Shown: piece by piece, positions 25,208 through 33,810 of the stretch
How the letters are laid out: every line of letters begins with the position of its first letter
Position numbering within the stretch: the stretch's first letter is position 1
Assembly: GCA_965204295.1 (NCBI GenBank)
Contig: OZ241973.1
Span: forward strand, 3,494,119-3,558,118
Direction: 5' to 3'
Length of the DNA stretch: 64,000 nucleotides
Origin: JAWKWH01 sp965204295
GTDB taxonomy: Bacteria > Pseudomonadota > Alphaproteobacteria > Rhizobiales > Rhizobiaceae
Translations under genes and position numbers: made by a program
Notes under the pieces: generated by a model
The model's database searches: none
The model's input: the letters and a program-made list of their open reading frames with translations, nothing else
What the model was told of the DNA's origin: nothing

Positions 25208-26257
25208 TTACGGCAGCACCTCATCCAATTCAGCACAGGGTTGACCACATACAGACTCATAGTCTTCACAAAATTTTGCTGATTGTAACACCGAGTTAGG
25301 CGAATCGTGAGTTTCAAAATTTTTCGGTGTGTTATTTAAAGGATCTCCACTTCTAACAAAACCAATTAGATAATCTTCTCCATTAATGTTAGTAGTGTTA
25401 GGACTTCCAGAAACAGCATGTTCAGCAGGACAATTTGAACCTATCAAAAAATAATAACTCTTACCAACTAATTTACAAGGCTCATTAACTCTCATTGGAG
25501 CATTGTATAAGGGAATGATTTGCTCAAAATTTTTTGCCTGCAAACCCTTAGAAAAAATTGGAGTTCCTTTACTGTCCTTATCAAACCTAGTCTGCGGCCT
25601 ATAAAGGTGAACATCTATTTTACCACTTCTCGAAGCATTAACTAATTTTTGATTTGAACTTGTTATGGGTCTTACAAAATGGTCTGACTTTAATGGATTA
25701 TCAACTTTTATAAAAACATAATCAGTAGAAGGGTCTGTCCATGCAGAAGGATTTCCTATTCTTGGAGACACATAGCTACTGTCATTTTTAGCAGTCATTA
25801 TAGTTTTTCTAGAAAGTGGATAAGGAGACATACCATACATATTTCCAGAAGAGGTTTTTTGTGGTCTTTCCTCACGTCTTGCCTCTCTTGGATTATCTAA
25901 AACTCCATGAGCTGTGGCTAAATATACACATGGACACACTTGAATGCCTTGGCTTACTCCATTTTTAGTAAAAATTGTTGCCATCGCAGCTCCAACACCC
26001 TCATCAGTAGAAACAGGACTCATGGAATTATCCCGATCCTGATACCAAGCGATTTTGTGAAGACAGCTTTCAGGGTTCGACATGCAATCGATCCCATCGG
26101 GCCGGGAACCCCCGCCGTCGGAAGACCGCACTGCGCGGTCGTCGCCGCCCCGCATTCCCGAATGAAGGTTCGGGCTTACTACGGCCCCGGCATGGGCGTC
26201 GATGGAAAAAAGACCCGCCAACAGCAGAAGGGCAGGGGGCGATTTCAACGGGTTCAT
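25208..26257 (-). CDS. Secreted trypsin-like serine protease, AT-rich and probably acquired
   Basis: From the ATG at 26257 the protein has 349 residues. A signal peptide (LLLLAGLFSIDAHAG) ends near residue 24. A trypsin-like catalytic triad is visible: His117 in YLATAHGVL, Asp179 in DPSTDYVFIKV and Ser283 in AVSGSPN. Eight or so cysteines, including CPC at 108-110 and a C-terminal CxxYxSVCGQPC segment, suggest disulfides. The body (about 25215-26080) is strikingly AT-rich, whereas the signal-peptide region is GC-rich like the chromosome, so the gene looks chimeric. An upstream frame ends with a related C-terminal tail and its stop overlaps this ATG. The substrate is unknown. Longer starts (to 26326) lack a signal peptide. 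Confidence 0.75.
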   Translation of the reverse strand: MNPLKSPPALLLLAGLFSIDAHAGAVVSPNLHSGMRGGDDRAVRSSDGGGSRPDGIDCMSNPESCLHKIAWYQDRDNSMSPVSTDEGVGAAMATIFTKNGVSQGIQVCPCVYLATAHGVLDNPREARREERPQKTSSGNMYGMSPYPLSRKTIMTAKNDSSYVSPRIGNPSAWTDPSTDYVFIKVDNPLKSDHFVRPITSSNQKLVNASRSGKIDVHLYRPQTRFDKDSKGTPIFSKGLQAKNFEQIIPLYNAPMRVNEPCKLVGKSYYFLIGSNCPAEHAVSGSPNTTNINGEDYLIGFVRSGDPLNNTPKNFETHDSPNSVLQSAKFCEDYESVCGQPCAELDEVLP

Positions 26258-26340
26258 TCGTTCGGTCTCTCTCCGGCGCCTTCCTGCGACAACGCCTCGT
26301 TTAGGCCGGCGCGCGGCTGACCGCAAACGGATTCATGGGG
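26254..26340 (-). pseudogene. C-terminal tail of a lost protease paralogue
   Basis: The frame ends with HESVCGQPRAGLNEALS (26287-26337) and then ten more residues to a TGA that overlaps the protease ATG (ATGA). This matches the protease's own C-terminus YESVCGQPCAELDEVLP in 9 of 16 positions after the first residue. No further similarity is seen upstream. I infer a former tandem array of two protease genes, translationally coupled, of which the first survives only as its tail. Confidence 0.55.
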
Positions 26341-26931
26341 TCCGGCCTCGATCCGGCCGGCGTCCGATTGCGGAGATGCGGAGCATGGACGGGAGTTTCG
26401 GCCTTTCGCCATCATCGCATTGTCAGCCGTCGCATGGCCTTCATCGCGGATGGCCCGGCGGGTCGCGCATCGCATGAAGGTCGGGGACCGGCGCGCGCCT
26501 TATGGATGGTCGCCTTCCTTTGCGAAGTCGGCATTGGATACACCCCCACCCCCACAAGGGGAGGAGAATAGCGAGCGTACACCATCGCAAATCATCCCGC
26601 ATGTAGCTTGTCACCGGGTTCTGGAACAGTGCAAAATGTAATTTTATTGCGCGGTGGCGCATTCAGGACATTCTCGAAGGGCCTTTGAAAGCCATTCGAG
26701 CGCCCCTGAAAAGCGCCCCTCTCCGTCGTCCGATTCAATGAATCATGCGCCGCCTTGTCCATGGATTCGGCGGCGGCGGTACAGCCATGCGGCCGGGAGC
26801 CGGAACGCCCGATACATCGCCGACCCGTGGGAGCGGCCACCCGTCGCCGGCCCCCCTGCCGCGGATTCCCGCACTTTCGCATGACTGAAGTTCCGGAGTT
26901 TTGCGCCTGTCGGTGAAGCCGATAAGCGTTC
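26341..26931. other. Non-coding or decayed stretch
   Basis: This GC-rich region of about 590 bases between the protease tail and the WD40 fragment has several short open frames on both strands, none with a recognisable domain or ribosome-binding site. The repeated octamer-like phrase GCGCCCCT occurs twice near 26700-26720. It looks like degraded sequence, in keeping with the IS remnant and gene fragments on both sides. Confidence 0.45.
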
Positions 26932-27055
26932 CTAGCCGCCCTTTGCCTCCCACAGGCGCACCGTATCGTCAATCGATCCGCTCACGATCGTCCGCCCGTC
27001 CGGGCTGAACGCAACGCTCAAGACATTACCCCAGTGGCCCAGTTCCCAACTCCTC
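26932..27055 (-). pseudogene. Single C-terminal WD40 repeat, remnant of a WD40 protein
   Basis: On the minus strand the frame reads SWELGHWGNVLSVAFSPDG followed by RTIVSGSIDDTVRLWEAKGG and a TAG stop. GH...FSPDGRTIVSGSxDDTVRLW is a textbook WD40 repeat. The sequence upstream in this frame has no further repeats, a single blade cannot fold as a propeller, and no start codon with a ribosome-binding site is apparent. It is the last blade of a deleted gene. Confidence 0.7.
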
Positions 27056-27132
27056 AATGACGCCGGCACGATCGAGGGCGAGGCGCCACGGTCCCCGCGA
27101 CCCTGAAGCGGCCGGATGGATGGCGCCGGTAT

Positions 27133-27690
27133 TCAAGCACCCGCGTCCCGGACCGCCAACTCCAGAAAATCAAACACATATGTGGAAAATGAGCGCCAGC
27201 ACTCGATCCGGAATTCTTTTGCGTCGGTCCGCCAGAGCACCACTTCCGCCTTTCCCAACACCGTTCGGCTGCACGCACCGACGGGAAAACTCTTCGCTCC
27301 AAGGTTCTGCGGGCAACCGGCGGCGAGCGCAGCCTCGGCATTGGCTCCCGTCACCGTGATCGCGGTATTGCGATGGGAGATATCCACCGCGCAATGCGGA
27401 ACACGGGTTTTGACCAGAGACCCGATAGGATCCGCATCTCCTTCGTCAAGGACAAGCCACTCATCCGGTCCCAACCAAAGGGCTGCTCGAGTCCCCTTCG
27501 CAAATGAAGATTTCGGTTTTCCGGGCAGCGTCAGGCCCAGCGCTTTTGAAACCGCGGACACCGATTTTTCGGGTACCCGCAGCGATGTTCGAATGGCCGG
27601 CGCGGCATGCATGACCTGAACATCCGGACCGGCGGCCAGTCGTCCGTCCAAAGGATTTGAACGCGCGGGAATTCCCGCCGCCTCAACCAT
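27133..27690 (-). CDS. soxG: Sarcosine oxidase gamma subunit
   Basis: The protein has 185 residues from the ATG at 27690, which follows a GAGGGAGGG ribosome-binding site. Features are the SoxG segment ALGLTLPGKPKSSF, LWLGPDEWLVLDEGD and CAVDISHRNTAITVTGANAE, a fold related to the folate-binding GcvT family. SoxG is the smallest folded subunit of the heterotetrameric enzyme that oxidises sarcosine to glycine, hydrogen peroxide and 5,10-methylene-tetrahydrofolate. It is the last gene of soxBDAG and overlaps soxA by 8 bases. Upstream non-ATG or ATG starts up to 27717 lack the ribosome-binding site. Confidence 0.88.
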   Translation of the reverse strand: MVEAAGIPARSNPLDGRLAAGPDVQVMHAAPAIRTSLRVPEKSVSAVSKALGLTLPGKPKSSFAKGTRAALWLGPDEWLVLDEGDADPIGSLVKTRVPHCAVDISHRNTAITVTGANAEAALAAGCPQNLGAKSFPVGACSRTVLGKAEVVLWRTDAKEFRIECWRSFSTYVFDFLELAVRDAGA

Positions 27691-30679
27691 GGAGACGCCC
27701 TCCCTCTTCATCGACAAATACGGTTTCGGTCACCGTGACCTCGATGGTCGAGTCCGGCATTGGAACATAAAGTTTGTCCCCGATACATTCCCGTCCGCCT
27801 TCCACCAGCGCCAACGCAATCGAACGTCCGCAATTCTCCGACCAGTAAGACGATGTCACGAAACCTATCATCTTCATGGGCGCCGATTGTTCGGGACCGG
27901 CCACGATTTGCGCGCCTTCTTCGAGCACTGTTTTTGGGTCCGCGGTCTTCAATCCGACAAGCTGACGTCGACCATCCGAGGTCAAATCCGTTCGCTTGAG
28001 TCCACGAATTCCAACGAAGTCGGTTTTCTTCCTGCCGATCGCCCAGTCCAATCCGGCATCAAAAGGCGTAACGGTTCCATCGGTGTCCTGGCCGACAATT
28101 ATGTAGCCCTTTTCAGCGCGCAGAACATGCATGGCTTCGGTGCCATAGGCGCAAGCGCCGTGCTTTTGTCCCTCCGCCCACAGCGCTTCCCACACGGCGA
28201 GACCGTAATCTGACGGAATGTTGACCTCGAATCCCATTTCACCGGTGAACGACATGCGGAACAGGCGCGTCGGAACCCCGCAGATCTTTCCTTCGCGCAC
28301 GCTCATATGCGGCATGGCGTCATTGGACAGGTCGATGTCCTCTACAAACGGTTCAACGATCGCGCGCGCCTTCGGGCCCTGTATGGCGACAACCGCCCAT
28401 TGTTCGCTGGTCGATGTCAGCCAGACATTCAACTCCGGGAATTCGGTCTGGAGATAGTCCTCCATCATGTTAAGGACACGAGGCGCTCCGCCCGTCGTCG
28501 TCGTCACATGAAAGCGGTCCCCGGCGAGGCGGCCAACGACGCCATCGTCGTAGATGAATCCGTCCTCGCGCAGCATGACGCCGTACCGGCAACGGCCAAC
28601 AGCCAATTTTCGCCACGGATTGGTGTACATCATTTCCAGAAATTTTGCGGCATCCGGTCCGACGACCTCGATCTTTCCGAGCGTCGATGCGTCAAATACG
28701 CCCGCCGCGCCGCGAACGGTCCGGCATTCGCGATTGACCGCCGCGCTCATATCCTCGCCGGCCCGCGGATAATACCGGGCACGCCGCCAATGGCCGACAT
28801 CCTCGAATACCGCGCCGTTGGCTTCCTCCCAGGGATCGATTGGCGTCTTGCGCAACACGTCGAACAAATGACCGCGCCCGTGGGAGATGATCGTCCCAAA
28901 TGTGACAGGCGTGTACGGCGCGCGAAAGGTTGTCAGGCCCACTTCGGGGATTTCCTTGTCAAGGGCTTCCGCGGCGATCGCCAGACCATGAACGTTCGAG
29001 GTCTTGCCCTGATCGGTCGCCATTCCATTGGTTGTAAATCGTTTGACGTGCTCGATTGAACGCATACCTTCGCGCACGGCCAGTCGGATGTCCTTTGCCG
29101 TAACGTCGTTCTGGAAATCGACAAATGCTTTCGCCGCGGTTTCCGGCCCGGCGCCATGCGCTGCGCCGACGATGCCGCCGGACCGGCTCTCATCGCTCTC
29201 GGCCTTCAGGCGGAGTTTTCCGGTTCGCCCGCCAACTGTCTCCCTGGCGGCGCATTCACCCGCCGCAAGTGCTTCCGATATCAGTTCACCGATATCGTCG
29301 GTACCGGCACACGCACCAATTGACACGCAATCCTGTGCGTGTCGCCCCGGAATAAAGCGCTGATTTTCCGCGTCCCATTCAACCTTGCCGCGCGACTGCG
29401 AAAACAAATGCAATGAGGGCGTCCATCCGGCGGATGCAAGAAGGGCGTCAATGGCGATCGTTCTTCCGCCGCCCCCTTTGACCGGCTCAACAGTCATGGA
29501 GGAAACCCGCAGGCGACCGTTCGTTCCGGTAACCGCGTGACCCTGCAAAACCTCGATACCGCGGGTTTTGGCTATCTCGCGCATTTGTTCAGGCGCCGAA
29601 TCGCGCGGGTCGACAATCGCCGCGATATTCACTCCCGCATCGGCCAGGTCGGTCGCAGCCGCGTATCCCGTGTCTCCGGCGGTGTAGACACCGATATTGC
29701 GGCCCACGGCAACGCCATAGTGATTGAGATAGGTCCTGCCCGCCGACGCCAGCATGATCCCGGGTCGGTCATTGTCGGCAAACACCATGTGGCGTTCAAT
29801 CGCGCCATTGGCGATGATGACGCGCCCGGCGCGCACCTGCCACAATCGCTCGCGCGGCGTTTTCTCGTCCGGAGACGCCAAATGATCGCTGACGCGTTCG
29901 GCCAGTGCGACAAAGTTCTGAGCATAATATCCGAAGGCGGTCGTGCGTCTCAAAAGCCGGACATTTTCCATTGCCGCCAACTGCGATGCCGCTCTTTGCG
30001 CCCAGTCCCCTCCCGGCGAACCGTCAATCAGGACGCCGGATTCGAACTTGAGGCTGCCGCCGAATTCGGGTTGCTCATCGCACAGGATGACTTCGGCGGC
30101 GCTTTCGGACGCCGCAAGCGCCGCGCTCAATCCGGCCAGTCCGCCACCGATGATCAGCACGTCGCAATGCGCGTAACGCGACGAATAGTGGTCCGGATCG
30201 GGTTCGTCCGGCGCAATGCCGAGACCGGCAACTGAACGGATGTTCGGTTCGTAAAGGCTTTTCCAGGCCGCCTTCGGCCACATAAACGTCTTGTAGTAAA
30301 AACCTGCCGAAAAAAACGGCGAAGCCAGATCATTGACCGCATTCAGATCAAAAGCGAGCGACGGCCATCGGTTTTGCGAGACGGCCTCAAGACCATCATA
30401 AACCTCCTGGACGGTTGCTCTGACGTTGGGCGTCTTGCGTCCGCCTTCGCGCACCACGCCCACCAGCGCATTCGGTTCCTCCGCCCCCGCGGAAAGCACG
30501 CCGCGCGGCCGGTGATATTTGAACGACCGGCCCATCAAATGCCTGCCATTGGCCAGCAATGCCGATGCGAGAGTGTCGCCCTCCAGTCCGGTCAGCGTCT
30601 CGTCGTCGAAGGAGAAACCGACCTGCTTTGCGGGGATGAGACGACCGGCACCGGAAATGCGGTACGCACCGGCCATCAC
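27683..30679 (-). CDS. soxA: Sarcosine oxidase alpha subunit
   Basis: The 998-residue protein shows the expected order of domains. An N-terminal ferredoxin-like region (FSFDDETLTGLEGDTLASAL; GRSFKYHRPRG) comes first. A FAD/NAD-type Rossmann domain follows, with VLIIGGGLAGLSAALAA near residue 175 and later ASAGRTYLNHYGVAVGRNIG. From about 590 there is a GcvT-like aminomethyltransferase domain (FDASTLGKIEVVGPDAAKFL; RMSFTGEMGFEVNI), which binds tetrahydrofolate. It works with SoxB, SoxD and SoxG in the cytoplasm. The ATG overlaps the soxD stop by four bases (ATGA). Length and motifs are normal, with no sign of decay. Confidence 0.95.
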   Translation of the reverse strand: MMAGAYRISGAGRLIPAKQVGFSFDDETLTGLEGDTLASALLANGRHLMGRSFKYHRPRGVLSAGAEEPNALVGVVREGGRKTPNVRATVQEVYDGLEAVSQNRWPSLAFDLNAVNDLASPFFSAGFYYKTFMWPKAAWKSLYEPNIRSVAGLGIAPDEPDPDHYSSRYAHCDVLIIGGGLAGLSAALAASESAAEVILCDEQPEFGGSLKFESGVLIDGSPGGDWAQRAASQLAAMENVRLLRRTTAFGYYAQNFVALAERVSDHLASPDEKTPRERLWQVRAGRVIIANGAIERHMVFADNDRPGIMLASAGRTYLNHYGVAVGRNIGVYTAGDTGYAAATDLADAGVNIAAIVDPRDSAPEQMREIAKTRGIEVLQGHAVTGTNGRLRVSSMTVEPVKGGGGRTIAIDALLASAGWTPSLHLFSQSRGKVEWDAENQRFIPGRHAQDCVSIGACAGTDDIGELISEALAAGECAARETVGGRTGKLRLKAESDESRSGGIVGAAHGAGPETAAKAFVDFQNDVTAKDIRLAVREGMRSIEHVKRFTTNGMATDQGKTSNVHGLAIAAEALDKEIPEVGLTTFRAPYTPVTFGTIISHGRGHLFDVLRKTPIDPWEEANGAVFEDVGHWRRARYYPRAGEDMSAAVNRECRTVRGAAGVFDASTLGKIEVVGPDAAKFLEMMYTNPWRKLAVGRCRYGVMLREDGFIYDDGVVGRLAGDRFHVTTTTGGAPRVLNMMEDYLQTEFPELNVWLTSTSEQWAVVAIQGPKARAIVEPFVEDIDLSNDAMPHMSVREGKICGVPTRLFRMSFTGEMGFEVNIPSDYGLAVWEALWAEGQKHGACAYGTEAMHVLRAEKGYIIVGQDTDGTVTPFDAGLDWAIGRKKTDFVGIRGLKRTDLTSDGRRQLVGLKTADPKTVLEEGAQIVAGPEQSAPMKMIGFVTSSYWSENCGRSIALALVEGGRECIGDKLYVPMPDSTIEVTVTETVFVDEEGGRLHG

Positions 30680-31002
30680 GCTTTCCTCTTTTTCGCGCCG
30701 GCCGATTTCGCCCCCGGTTCTGCATCGACTTCGGGACGAGGCTCGCCCGCCTTGTAGGTCATCAAGAACCGATCGGTTACGGTGTCTCTGGCTGCATTGA
30801 AGAAGCGGGCGCAGCCGTGGATATGCCGCCAGCGCTCAAAGTGGACGCCCTTTGGATTTGCGCGGATGAAGAAGAATTTCTCGAAATCGTCCTCGCTTTC
30901 ACCGGCAATATCTACCGGACGGGCGATGTGCGCCTCGCCAGCGTTGCCGAACTCGATTTCAGGCCGTTCTTCCTCACAATAGGGGCAGTGGATCAGCAGC
31001 AT
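30676..31002 (-). CDS. soxD: Sarcosine oxidase delta subunit
   Basis: From the ATG at 31002 the protein has 108 residues and begins MLLIHCPYCEEERPEIEF, the zinc-binding CPYC form of SoxD. The core FFIRANPKGVHFERWRHIHG followed by CARFFNAARDT is diagnostic. The C-terminal 25 residues are rich in A, K and R and are variable in the family. An in-frame start 45 bases upstream would add a proline-rich leader before the zinc site, so 31002 is preferred. It lies 10 bases after soxB and overlaps soxA by four. Confidence 0.93.
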   Translation of the reverse strand: MLLIHCPYCEEERPEIEFGNAGEAHIARPVDIAGESEDDFEKFFFIRANPKGVHFERWRHIHGCARFFNAARDTVTDRFLMTYKAGEPRPEVDAEPGAKSAGAKKRKA

Positions 31003-31012
31003 ATCGGTAACC

Positions 31013-32266
31013 TCAGTGCGCGACGGCGGCGGCGGCGGCCTCGTCAATCAGCCGCCCGGTCCTGAAACGTTCCAGCGTGAACGGAGCGTTGAGCGGATGC
31101 GGTTCGTCGCGTGCAATCGTATGTGCGAACACGTGGCCCGAACCGGGCGTTGCCTTGAAGCCGCCGGTGCCCCAACCGCAATTGACATAGAGACCCGGAA
31201 CCGGTGTCCTGGCCAGGATAGGCGACCGGTCCGGCGTGACATCGACGATGCCGCCCCACGATCGCAGCATTTTCATGCGTGTGAACATCGGGAACATCTC
31301 GCATATCGCTTCCAGTGCGTCCTGGACAATGTGCAGTCCGCCGGTTTGCGAATAGGAAATGTACTGATCGGTTCCGGCGCCAATAACCAGTTCGCCCTTG
31401 TCCGACTGGGAGATATAGGCGTGGACGGTATTGGACATCACAACGCAGGGGAAACAGGGTTTGACGGGTTCCGAAACCAGCGCCTGAAGCGGATAGCTCT
31501 CAAGCGGCATGCGTACACCCGCCATGTCCATCAGAACCGAGGAATGGCCGGCCGCAACTACACCGACCTTCCTGGCGCCAATAAAACCGCGGCTGGTTTC
31601 AACGCCCTCCACGGCGCCATCCCGGCGGCGCCTGACGCCGTTCACCTCACAGTTCTGAATGATGTCAACACCGCGGGCCGATGCCCCGCGTGCATAACCC
31701 CAGGCGACAGCGTCATGCCGGGCCGTTCCACCGCGGCGTTGCAAGGCCGCACCCGCCACCGGATAGCGCGCAGTCTTCGAGATGTTGAGCGGCGGACAAA
31801 AAGCCTTTGCTTGTTGCGGCGTCAGCCATTCATTATCGACCCCGTTTAGCCGATTGGCGTGAATATGCCGCCGCGCCACCTGAACGTCATGGACGTTGTG
31901 CTGAAGCATCATCACGCCGCGCGGGCTGTACATGACGTTGTAGTTCAGTTCCTGCGACAGGTTTCTCCAGAGATTGACGGCGTGATCGTAAATTCCCGCG
32001 CTTTCGTCACAGAGATAGTTGGAGCGAATAATTGTGGTGTTGCGGCCGGTATTGCCGCCGCCGAGCCAGCCTTTTTCCAAGACCGCGACATTGGTGACGC
32101 CGTGCTCGCTCGCAAGGTAGTAAGCCGTCGCCAGCCCATGCCCGCCCGCGCCGACGATAATCACGTCATAGACGGATTTGGGTTCCGGCGAACGCCATTG
32201 TTCTTCCCAGCCCTTGTGCCCACGCACAGCCTCGCGCGCGATGGCGAATACGGAATATCTGCGCAT
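31013..32266 (-). CDS. soxB: Sarcosine oxidase beta subunit
   Basis: From the ATG at 32266 the protein has 417 residues, the family's usual length. It begins MRRYSVFAIAREA, then the FAD Rossmann motif YDVIIVGAGGHGLATAYYLA near residue 33 and the flavin-attachment region GGGNTGRNTTIIRSNYL. The C-terminal NCGWGTGGFKATPGSG completes the FAD site. SoxB carries the covalent FMN and FAD that oxidise sarcosine. Longer starts up to 32416 lack conserved sequence. It is the first gene of the soxBDAG operon; no glyA, folD or purU gene accompanies it here, unlike many sox loci. Confidence 0.94.
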   Translation of the reverse strand: MRRYSVFAIAREAVRGHKGWEEQWRSPEPKSVYDVIIVGAGGHGLATAYYLASEHGVTNVAVLEKGWLGGGNTGRNTTIIRSNYLCDESAGIYDHAVNLWRNLSQELNYNVMYSPRGVMMLQHNVHDVQVARRHIHANRLNGVDNEWLTPQQAKAFCPPLNISKTARYPVAGAALQRRGGTARHDAVAWGYARGASARGVDIIQNCEVNGVRRRRDGAVEGVETSRGFIGARKVGVVAAGHSSVLMDMAGVRMPLESYPLQALVSEPVKPCFPCVVMSNTVHAYISQSDKGELVIGAGTDQYISYSQTGGLHIVQDALEAICEMFPMFTRMKMLRSWGGIVDVTPDRSPILARTPVPGLYVNCGWGTGGFKATPGSGHVFAHTIARDEPHPLNAPFTLERFRTGRLIDEAAAAAVAH

Positions 32267-32552
32267 AAAACCGACTCGTGAAATTAGCTTCCTGCAACGG
32301 CCTGCGAGCGAGCGTATCACTAGCCAGGCCAGAGGCAAGGCCATGCGCTGTTTGCGACGGCCCGTGGCGTTTTGACGGCCCGGCGGTCGTTGAAACGCGT
32401 TGAACCGAAACGCCAAACTTTCACGACCGGTTGGTAGACAATCAACGACCGTTCTGGTAAGCGCTTGACCGGTTCGCGCCGGAACCCCGGCGCGGAGGCG
32501 TGGTGGTGTCGCCAGGCGCCTTCATCAAACCCGAACAAGCAGGAACCGATAC

Positions 32553-32777
32553 GTGCAGGTACTCGTCCGCGACAATAATGTAGATCAGGCGCTGCGCGCG
32601 CTGAAGAAGAAGATGCAACGCGAAGGCATTTTCCGTGAAATGAAAATGCGTGGTCATTATGAAAAGCCTTCCGAAAAGCGGGCCCGCGAAAAAGCCGAGG
32701 CCGTCCGTCGCGCGCGCAAACTGGCGCGCAAGCGCGCTCAGCGGGAAGGGCTTATTGGCGGACGTTCGGGCCGCTAG
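32553..32777 (+). CDS. rpsU: 30S ribosomal protein S21
   Basis: The 74-residue basic protein starts at a GTG with an AGGAA ribosome-binding site and reads MQVLVRDNNVDQALRALKKK, then EGIFREMKMRGHYEKPSEKR, a full S21 sequence with its arginine- and lysine-rich tail. S21 helps 16S rRNA of the 30S subunit reach mRNA start sites. It is monocistronic here, diverges from soxB and is followed by a strong intrinsic terminator. Confidence 0.97.
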   Translation: MQVLVRDNNVDQALRALKKKMQREGIFREMKMRGHYEKPSEKRAREKAEAVRRARKLARKRAQREGLIGGRSGR

Positions 32778-32788
32778 GCGAGCCAGGC

Positions 32789-32820
32789 CGGCGGACCGGA
32801 TATCCAATCCGCCGTTTTTT
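32789..32820 (+). terminator. Intrinsic terminator after rpsU
   Basis: A 7-bp stem (CGGCGGA with TCCGCCG) encloses a 12-base loop that itself contains a short GGATATCC palindrome. Six T residues follow. The site begins 12 bases past the rpsU stop, a standard rho-independent terminator. Confidence 0.85.
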
Positions 32821-32918
32821 CGTCTTTATCGGACGATATCTTGCGGTTGGCACGGCGTTCCGGCCGGCGCCGCCTTTGTCTTGTCCGATCACGCCATGAA
32901 AATTCGGGGATACATCTG

Positions 32919-33764
32919 GTGAACAATCGACCGGCATCGCAGAATCGACATTTCCGATTGCGCGGTTCCGCGATTGCAATTTTCCTGGGTCTGGGCGTGT
33001 TGGCCGGCTGTCAGACGGGCGGCGGCGAAATCGCGACCATCGAAGCCGCGCAGGGCTCGAAGGAGAATATCGCGTCGCTGACAGCCGTCATCGAGCGCAG
33101 CCCCGATGACCCGGAAGCCTACAATGTCCGCGGGACGGCCTATGGCCGCGGCGGAAAGTACCGCAAAGCGCTGAAGGATTTCGACAAGGCGATCGAACTC
33201 AATCCCGGATTTTATCATGCCCACGCCAACCGCGCACTGATCTGGCGCTATCTGGGCGAGCAGAACAAGGCGGTCAGCGACTACAATCGGGCGCTCAGGA
33301 TCAATCCATCCTACGATACGGCATATATCGGGCGTGGAAACATTTTCCGCAAATCAGGCCTCGTTAACGAAGCATTTCGCGACTTTCAGCGCGCCATCCA
33401 ACTGGATACGACCGACGCCCGCGCTTATCACAATCGCGGCCTTATCTATCAGTCGCGCGATCAGCATGGTTTTGCGATCGAAGATTTTTCAACCGCGCTC
33501 TCACTCGCACCCGATGCGCCGGAACCCTATAACGGTCGGGGGCTTTCTTATCTGGCGCAGGGAGACGACGAGAACGCCTTCGCCGACTTCAATACGGCGA
33601 TCGAACTCAATCGCGGTATCGCGGAAAGCTGGACAAACCAAGCATTCGTTTATGAACGGCGCGACGAAAAGTCCAAGGCGCGCAGATTTTATTCGCAGGC
33701 TTTGAAGATCGATCCGAACTACCAGCCTGCAAAAGACGGATTGGATCGGATCAGGGGCAGCTGA
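32919..33764 (+). CDS. TPR-repeat lipoprotein
   Basis: From a GTG at 32919 with a GGGGA ribosome-binding site, the protein has 281 residues. A lipoprotein signal ends at LGVLAGC (cysteine near residue 28). Six or so TPR units follow from about residue 60, visible as repeated A-x-N-x-RG / Y-x-x-A-x-x-D-F/Y-x-x-A-I-x-L-x-P patterns, for example AYNVRGTAYGRGGKYRKALK and AHANRALIWRYLGEQNKAVS. TPR lipoproteins of this kind usually act as scaffolds for envelope or cell-wall enzymes; the partner is not visible. It converges on pntB. Confidence 0.88.
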   Translation: MNNRPASQNRHFRLRGSAIAIFLGLGVLAGCQTGGGEIATIEAAQGSKENIASLTAVIERSPDDPEAYNVRGTAYGRGGKYRKALKDFDKAIELNPGFYHAHANRALIWRYLGEQNKAVSDYNRALRINPSYDTAYIGRGNIFRKSGLVNEAFRDFQRAIQLDTTDARAYHNRGLIYQSRDQHGFAIEDFSTALSLAPDAPEPYNGRGLSYLAQGDDENAFADFNTAIELNRGIAESWTNQAFVYERRDEKSKARRFYSQALKIDPNYQPAKDGLDRIRGS

Positions 33765-33782
33765 TTTTGCTCCGGCTTAATT

Positions 33783-33806
33783 CGGCGGTCGGATTATCGA
33801 TCGCCG
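33783..33806. terminator. Hairpin between convergent TPR and pntB genes
   Basis: A 9-bp stem (CGGCGGTCG with CGATCGCCG, one G-U pair in one orientation) closes a 6-base loop in the 46-base gap between two convergent genes. No long T-run follows on either strand, so its role as a two-way terminator is only likely. Confidence 0.45.
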
Positions 33807-33810
33807 ACAG

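Noticed and set aside
32267..32552. Possible small RNA or riboswitch upstream of rpsU
   Set aside because: No extended conserved hairpin or known riboswitch core could be recognised; the region is treated as a divergent promoter region.
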